A stretch of DNA of 64,000 bases, from positions 2,172,501 to 2,236,500 of the forward strand of contig OY987244.1 of NCBI GenBank assembly GCA_963920765.1, read 5' to 3'. Made by a program: the position numbers and the translations under genes. Positions within the stretch are counted from its first letter, which is position 1. The number at the start of each line of letters is the position of its first letter. Below, in pieces: positions 58,601-64,000 of this stretch. Below the pieces are notes generated by a model. That model was not told where the DNA came from and ran no database searches. It saw only the letters and a program-made list of their open reading frames with translations. The DNA is from Ulota crispa (taxonomy: Eukaryota > Streptophyta > Bryopsida > Orthotrichales > Orthotrichaceae).

Positions 58601-61261
58601 GACACTAATATTAAACGACTAAGGAAAAAAAAAGTCATTAGTGGACATAGAGGTGTTGGAGTATTTGCTAGACAATAGAATTCTTGGGTGACACACTTGT
58701 GACAATGAGAAAGAAAACTAAATAAGAACTTTGATGTCCTTATTTTAGTTGTGTCCAAGTTTTTTTTTGTTTTGTGAAGAGAAAATCTTAACAAAAGTGA
58801 CTCCAAAAATTATGGATAATTTCTCAAAATCTAACCCCGTGCTCTAAATTTAAATAATAAGAGGAAGGAATCTTGATTGAGTTAGGCCCACTTTCAAAGC
58901 CTTGATTTTCCATCCTTTGGCAAAAGTTCCAACTTTGAAGCCCACTATAGTGATGTTTGGATAAGATCAATGCACTAAGCAAGAAAAAAACATTGACCAT
59001 GTCCAAGAATTGACCATAAACAAAAAATTTCATTTAACGGGACCTATAACACAAAGAAGAGAGTGTGACCTTGACACAAAGGATTTTTTTTTTTGTTTTT
59101 TTTTAATTGGTGGACTGCTCGACACCTAGCAATATAAGCAAGTAAGGAAAAAATGGATAGAATTGGATAAAATAAGTGACAAATGCACATTTATTCATAA
59201 ATTGACTAATATTAGTAAACTTCATCCAAAATCTAACAAATTTGATATTTGCCTAGGGAGGGAATGGGCAATTTCATCCACGTTTCCATCAATTTTTTGT
59301 AGTGTTACAATTGCTTGTAAAGAATTGAGGTAAGATTTAGGCAAACTTTTGCAAGAAAAAAAAGAAAGCTACTAGGTAGACATCCCCTAAGTGCTATGTG
59401 GACACCCCCACCCCATAGCCAAATCTATTGAATTTAAGATTATTATTATGCTGGAAATAAAATCAACAAATACTTTAGCTTACATAAGTGCTACAAACAT
59501 ACAACAAATCTGCCTCATTTGAGATACAGTCAAGAGTCAAAAACATGATATTCATTAAATTGGGAAAAAAAATACCCAAATTGTATTTCACCTAAAACCT
59601 CTCAAGTCAACTTAAATGTTTAAGGAGGTCAACTTAAATGTTTAAGGAGGTCAACTTAAATGTTTAAGGAGGTTAACTTAAACATAATTAATGAGCTTTG
59701 TTTCCAAAATCTTAGAAATATTATTATTTTGTGGAACAAAGAGGTCTTGTTTTTGGCTTTCTGGGTAATAAAGAGCATATTTCTGAAAGATTCTTAGCTT
59801 TTTGGGTAATAAAGAGCAAATTTATGGAAGATTCTCAACTTTTTGGGTAATAAAGAGCATATTTCTAAAAGATTCTCAACTTTTTGGGTAACAGAGATAG
59901 TATTTCTGGAAGATATATATCTCATTTCATTGAAAAACAGTCAAGTGCACACCTAACAAAAACGGGCCAGAATTCCCAAAATGTCCATTTTTTCTCAATT
60001 TAATGAATATTGTGTTCAAACCAATAAATGAAGGGAGCAACTAGTTTAACTCCTAACCATGTCACAAAGGAGACAAATTTGTTGTGTATTTGCAACAATT
60101 GTAGACAGAGATGTGCGCTATAGTATTGCTTTGATTTTAGTTCATATTTCAACGTAATAATAATCTCAAATTTAATAGATTTGGCTATGGGGGTGTCCGG
60201 ATAGCAATTGGGGGGTGTCCACCTAGTTGCTCCCAAAAAAAAAACCTTGCTTAATACTATCCAAACGTTTATCTTACAAAGGTTTGACCTTATGCAAGCA
60301 TCAATGGACTAATCACCAGGTGGTGGGGCTTAAGGTAGGAACACCCATAAGCGTCAGTGTCCCCATAACCGTCACCTCTAAAATCTTGAAAAATCTGTAG
60401 AATTGACTAAATGTAATGACAAGAATATACAACATATGAACATGAAATCTTAAAAGTGGTTATGGGTGCAATAGTAATTTGCTTTTTAAAAATTCACAAC
60501 TTATTCTCACAGTATCCATATAGTACATTTGAAAGTGCAAACTTATTTTTTTCTGTTCCTAATAGGATCCTATAATTTGCTAGTTGTTTATTAATAGTCA
60601 TCATGTTCAAAACCGTTAGTTTGACGTTTATGGGTGCTCCTACCTTAGACACTACCCAAACGTTTATCTTACAAAGGTTTGACCTTATGCAAGCATCAAT
60701 GGACTGATCAAACAGGTGGTGGGGAAAACGCGAATGTTGCAAGAGTCGGACCTTCCGCAACTGAAGTACCTGCAGGGCATCGTGAAGGAGGCGCTGCGTC
60801 TGCACGGGCCTCTACCGATGCTGCCGCACCAGAGCATCAACGCGTGCAAGGTCATGGGGTTCGACATTCCGGCGCACACGCGGGTGTTCGTGAACGCGTG
60901 GGGCATCGCTCGCGACCCTCGGCACTGGCCCAATCCCTCGCACTTCGACCCCGACCGGTTCTGCAGCCCAGAGTCGCAGCAACGGGAGCTGCAGGCGCAG
61001 GGCCAGCAGTTCGAGTATCTCCCGTTCGGCAGCGGGCGCCGGTCGTGCCCGGGCATGTCGTTCGGCTCCATTTCCGTGTCCATGCAGGTCGGCAGCTTGT
61101 TGCACGCCTTCGACTGGTCGCTGGAGAAACGGGCGGAGGAGCTGGACATGACCGAAGGCATGAGCTTCACCATTGGCATGCGCACGCCCTTGGTCGTTGT
61201 CGCCACGCCTCGCCTGCCGGAAGACTTGTACCAGTGCCACCTCACATGCGATGACTATTAA
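55698..61261 (+). CDS. Cytochrome P450, CYP71 clan (A-type), four exons
   Basis: Exons are 55698-55748, 55986-56304, 56403-57064 and 60716-61261, giving 525 residues. The 17-codon first exon (MATAKMASLSSTSETLL) supplies a start; exon 2 on its own has no ATG before the membrane anchor. The anchor is at residues 16-35, the proline hinge PPGPP at 45-49, the oxygen-binding I-helix AAGTDTS from 311, the K-helix EALR at 369-372, FDPDRF at 421-426 and the haem loop FGSGRRSCPG at 448-457 with Cys455. It is an ER-bound monooxygenase of plant secondary or hormone metabolism; the substrate cannot be deduced. The third intron, 3651 bp, is packed with mobile elements, and a 75-bp copy of its 3' splice region lies 388 bp before the true one. 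I see no disabling mutation. Confidence 0.9.
57416..57727. mobile_element. Mutator-type foldback MITE, 312 bp, in P450 intron 3
   Basis: Same family as 9557-9871. The ends are AGGAAAGTTTCATGG and the complement ending GAAACTTTCCC. The flanks AAATTTCTA (57407-57415) and AAGTTTCTA (57728-57736) match at 8 of 9 positions. Confidence 0.85.
59140..59340 (-). repeat. Dispersed repeat related to 16200-16400 and 36960-37230
   Basis: It reads as the complement of those copies: 'atggatagaattggataaaa', 'cattcataaa', 'agtaaacttcatccaaaatc' and 'gaggtaagatttaggcaaa'. It carries only about two of the 10-bp units that are expanded at 37091-37190. Confidence 0.6.
59605..59685 (+). repeat. 22-bp tandem repeat, about 3.5 units
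   Basis: The unit GTCAACTTAAATGTTTAAGGAG is repeated three times with almost no change, then a partial unit (gttaacttaaa). The near identity suggests recent expansion. Confidence 0.9.
59748..59915 (+). repeat. Tandem repeat of about 46 bp, 3.5 to 4 units
   Basis: Units contain 'gggtaataaagagcatattt' followed by 'ctgaaagattctcaactttt', with small changes between copies. It follows the 22-bp array within the same nested element. Confidence 0.88.
60256..60328 (+). repeat. Copy of the P450 intron 3 splice-acceptor region (decoy acceptor)
   Basis: This 73-bp block (tatccaaacgtttatcttac ... aggtggtgggg) is repeated at 60650-60724, which contains the real exon 4 acceptor. It includes 'atcaccag|gtggtgggg', so it keeps an AG and the first nine bases of exon 4. 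Use of this AG would read into the following mini-element. Confidence 0.85.
60331..60646. mobile_element. MITE of 316 bp between the two copies of the splice-acceptor region
   Basis: The ends TAAGGTAGGAACACCCATAA and TTATGGGTGCTCCTACCTTA are inverted repeats of 20 bp with one mismatch, including a TA on each side. This matches the TA target duplication of the related 399-bp element at 47262-47660. No coding capacity. Confidence 0.8.
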
Positions 61262-63201
61262 TTCCCTCCAGGCGGTAACCGAAGCATGGAAAAATGTATG
61301 AAGATCGATGTGCAGTAAAATGTACAGAAGCACGACAGTATAGTGCACGAGTTGTAAACCATGGCTTACTTGATTACTGTGCTTGAATCTATCCTTGCAC
61401 TGATCAATATGTATCAATAAAATATGAAGCCAAATATTTAATGTATCTTTTGGACTTGACTTAGTTGACTGTGAACTGTGAAGTGATTGTTTGTAATTTT
61501 CATATAGTGCATGACACTTATAATCAACAACTATTGGTCAAACAAGAAATATTAAAGCACAACATATATACTCATTAGTTCAAAAGTAATTTCACCACCA
61601 AGTGAGATAAACCCTAAACACCATATTTATTAGATTGGAAAAACGCGATTCCCAAATTGAACTTCATCTTAAACCCAAAAGGTTAACTTAAACCAAATTC
61701 AAAGCTATCAAATTTGGTTTGACCCATTAAGATTTTTTCCCTTGCAAATTCCTCTCAGGTGAGGCCACGTGTACTCAAAAAAATGCTACAAACACAATTG
61801 TAGGAGATCAACTAAAACCTTTAAAAGTCTCAAAATGAACGCTTTTTCCCAATGTAATGAATATGGTGTTCCAAGCTTCATTTTGGTGAACTTGAATTTT
61901 TGATAACTTTTTTTCGACAAAACCTTTGACTAACCACTTGAATTGGGAGTTGTTAGTTATGAGTGTCATGCACCATAGATAGGAGATGGTCAATATCAAT
62001 TTGAACAAGCAATCTAAGTTCAAAGAAAGAAGAAGGTGAACTCCAATTTGAACTAGCAGTCTGAATGAAGCGTCTGTTGAGAATGGTTCAACTAGCTAAA
62101 CCTTATGCAGCTAGAAGTGACAAAGGAGGATTATGGCATACGACTGGAAAAAAGATGTACCCCATCACTTGTATCATAAACACCTTGTATTTATATATCA
62201 AATGTAGGACACAAATTTAAAAATTCTAGGCTTCACTAGGTTTGCTACGACTATTGGAGGGTTTATTTGTAGTGCAAAACCTTTCAAATCCTAGTGACTA
62301 ACCTCAAAAGAATACAAGAATATGACACTGGTATTCTCTTACACATGGAGGAATAAGGTAGACAGCTCAGTAAAGCACATTACAAACAGGCAAGAGTATC
62401 CATAGCAAAGAGGTTGCAATTTATGAGGAGAACCTCAAGACTGTGGCAGAGGCTATGGCAGTATGGCACATGTAATGCTAATTGTTGTTGGAGGTTCACT
62501 TGTAGAGCGACTGTTTTAAAGTGATTGGGAGGTGCTTGGTTATAGAACCACGCTAACGTTTTCTACGTGCATGAGTATGCTAGCTTATTCTGTTTTTGTA
62601 CAATCTTGATACATTTTCTTTTAATACAATCAATTAATTCAAGGACAAATGAATCCTTGAAGATGCTGCATAAGTAGTGAGGAAAGGATTAGATGGCACC
62701 CCTAAAAATCAGGCATGTGCCTTAAATGCAGCTCCCATCACTGGTGGATCACAAGCATCGTTTTCAACGTCTCTTACTAAGGCATCGCGTGCTGAGCAAG
62801 TTCTAAAAAGATAATCAACTTAGCCTTGACATCTCCATGGTCTTCAAATATCATTTGTACAAAAGACAGTAACATGTATGTCTTGAAAAAAATTCAGCAT
62901 ACAAGCCAATATGACGAAATTGCCTATGCCAGTGATGCAAGTTAGTACACAATTTCTACACAGTTCAAAGAAGTCAAATTCAACGTATCGCACCTAAAGC
63001 CTTTGAAAACTTGCAGTAAGATCTAAGGCAACCTGTCCTTCAAAAGACGTATTGACAAACATATACTCTGCAGAATCTCTTGACTCTTCTAGGTTCCAAC
63101 AGAAACTGCAACATCTTTTATTAACTAACGGACTTAGAAGCATTTTCATTCCTCAAACTTAGAATCGCTCCATCGGACATTCAAGGAGCTTGGCAGGGAG
63201 A
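61262..63201. other. Intergenic region between the P450 and SUMO genes
   Basis: It contains the 3' UTR of the P450 gene (an AATAAA-type 'caataaaata' lies near 61416), the small element at 61616-61869, and the 3' UTR of the minus-strand SUMO gene on the right. No other gene was recognised. Confidence 0.5.
61616..61869. repeat. 'ATTCATT-AATTGGGAAAAA' TIR element, short copy
   Basis: The ends 'aacaccatatttattagatt' and 'atgtaatgaatatggtgtt' are inverted repeats, with 'ggaaaaacgcg' / 'cgctttttccc' just inside. It is related to 49673-50040 and 59543-60015. Confidence 0.65.
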
Positions 63202-63919
63202 TCATCCACCAGAACAATCCAGCATGGCATCAACCATATCTCCATCTTCCATCTCAACCTGGTACATAAATCAAACTTTAATCAACCTGCTGTAATGTGA
63301 ATGTTTTGTCTTTAGGATTGAACGTGATTTAAATTCAGACTAAGCAAGGCCTTAAAATTCGTGTAGATTGACAAGACCGAGCAAAGAAGAAAACAAGTAG
63401 AAAAATAATAAAAGTACTAGTATAGCCAGAGGGAAAGCCAGAAAATCAAAGAACTGTAGTTTTATGTATGGTGCTAGTCATATAGATATGATCCTCTGAG
63501 AAACATGCCCTACTCTGCCAATTTTTCTTGAATTTAATAAAACATTAATGTTTGCATAAGAGTTACAATAGAGACAACGAAAATGAACAAACTGTTCTTA
63601 AGATTTTATTGTACTACCCTAAAATATGGTGAAGTAGTGTTTGTTGACTGATAACAAGGTAGTTTTTGTCTCCAAACTTGAATAGACATCGTTATTAGCA
63701 ATCAATTCCATAAGTAAACACATTATGTTGCCCACTCCTTTCCAAAAAAATACAAAAGAATATACTTACTTCCAAGGGAGTATGGCATGGTCCAAGTCGC
63801 CTGCCATCAAAGAAGAATTTAAAAGAACAAAGATCATTGTATTGCCGAAGACAGTAACAATTCATCAGCTTCCGAAATGTTGCACCAGTTCTTTGTCTGA
63901 AGAACACCTCGTCCCCATG
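63202..63919 (-). CDS. SUMO: SUMO (small ubiquitin-like modifier), last two exons; 5' part beyond the window
   Basis: Two exons in minus-strand sense: 63919-63770 (50 codons) and 63258-63202 (18 codons plus TGA). They join in phase 0 (GAA/GTAAGT donor; ATGTACCAG acceptor). The first begins HGDEVFFRQRTGATFRKLMN and contains FFDGRRLGPCHTPLE; the second is VEMEDGDMVDAMLDCSGG. This is the beta-grasp core and tail of SUMO, which is conjugated to lysines through its terminal Gly-Gly in nucleus and cytosol. The acceptor before CATGGGGAC sits where Arabidopsis SUMO genes have an intron, so the first exon (disordered N-terminus and first beta strand) should lie to the right of 64000. The stop codon follows directly after Gly-Gly, so there is no C-terminal extension to remove. 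Several core positions differ from canonical SUMO1 (LGPCHTPLE for LRAEQTPDE). Confidence 0.85.
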
Positions 63920-64000
63920 CTACATTATCAACAGATTCCAATTTAGAAACAATCAACTTTGCGTTTACATAGCCATGACTTCTTGCTAGAGAAACCAAAG

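Larger units (their letters stand above)
59543..60015. repeat. 'ATTCATT-AATTGGGAAAAA' TIR element nested in the long-TIR element
   Basis: The ends 'catgatattcattaaattgggaaa' (shortened: atattcattaaattggga) and 'tctcaatttaatgaatattg' are inverted repeats. It lies inside 59364-60234 and contains two tandem arrays, so three layers are stacked here. Confidence 0.65.
59364..60234. mobile_element. Long-TIR element (about 175-bp arms) in P450 intron 3, containing a second element
   Basis: The left arm GAAAGCTACTAGGTAGAC and the right arm ending CACCTAGTTGCTCCC pair, and pairing continues over 'ctatgtggacaccccc', 'aatttaagattattatta' and 'ttgtagcac'-like words. It is the same family as 35443-36900. 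The flanks are A-rich (GAAAAAAAA / AAAAAAAAA), compatible with a 9-bp duplication but not decisive. Another element (59543-60015) occupies its centre. Confidence 0.75.

Noticed and set aside
60685-61417. Minus-strand frames of 186 and 201 codons
   Set aside because: Shadows of P450 exon 4, whose plus-strand frame has the haem loop and K-helix motifs.
62650-63060. Possible retrotransposon fragment
   Set aside because: Some words feel protein-like, but no protease, reverse transcriptase or integrase motif could be read.

Overview
This is nuclear DNA of a land plant. The evidence is spliceosomal introns with GT/AG borders, a chloroplast ClpC with a transit peptide, a DREB2-type AP2 factor, a plant OEP16-3/complex I PRAT protein, SUMO, a SUVH-type SRA relic and a TNP2-type CACTA relic. 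Coding exons are GC-rich islands in very AT-rich DNA packed with small repeats. That contrast, moderate introns and close gene spacing would fit a seed-free plant such as a bryophyte, but the lineage is a guess. One 200-N assembly gap lies at 50252-50451.

Layout. 0-5.5 kb: no gene, one mini-element and a hairpin. 5.6-7.8 kb: intronless DREB2-like gene (+). 8.9-10.1 kb: two-exon gene for a 69-residue membrane protein (-). 12.3-13.8 kb: two-exon OEP16-3/B14.7 gene (+), head-to-head with the previous gene. 14-20 kb: repeats. 20.35-21.5 kb: five-exon RPL35 (+). 24.7-29.0 kb: nine-exon CLPC (+), 928 codons, apparently intact. 29-33 kb: repeats, including a 783-bp foldback. 33.1-35.3 kb: relic of a SUVH gene (-) that keeps only an SRA region with two frameshifts. 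35.4-39.9 kb: nested elements, a 10-bp minisatellite, a hairpin and an unrecognised GC-rich island. 40-44.6 kb: decayed CACTA (TNP2) transposon. 44.6-54.6 kb: repeats, gap, and a Harbinger-like element carrying a foldback element inside it. 55.7-61.3 kb: four-exon CYP71-clan P450 (+) with a 3.65-kb intron full of nested elements. 63.2-63.9 kb: last two exons of a SUMO gene (-), running off the right edge.

The genes are ordinary housekeeping or stress genes (ribosome, plastid proteostasis, mitochondrial inner membrane, SUMOylation, stress transcription, oxidative metabolism) and do not form one pathway. The most informative material is the small-transposon population. One foldback family has five complete copies, each flanked by a 9-bp target duplication as in Mutator-like elements; three of the five sit inside introns of three different genes. 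A duplicated 3' splice region in the P450 gene, a SUMO that ends exactly at Gly-Gly, and a possible divergent pair of complex I genes are the other points worth checking. I did not find a clearly new biological system.
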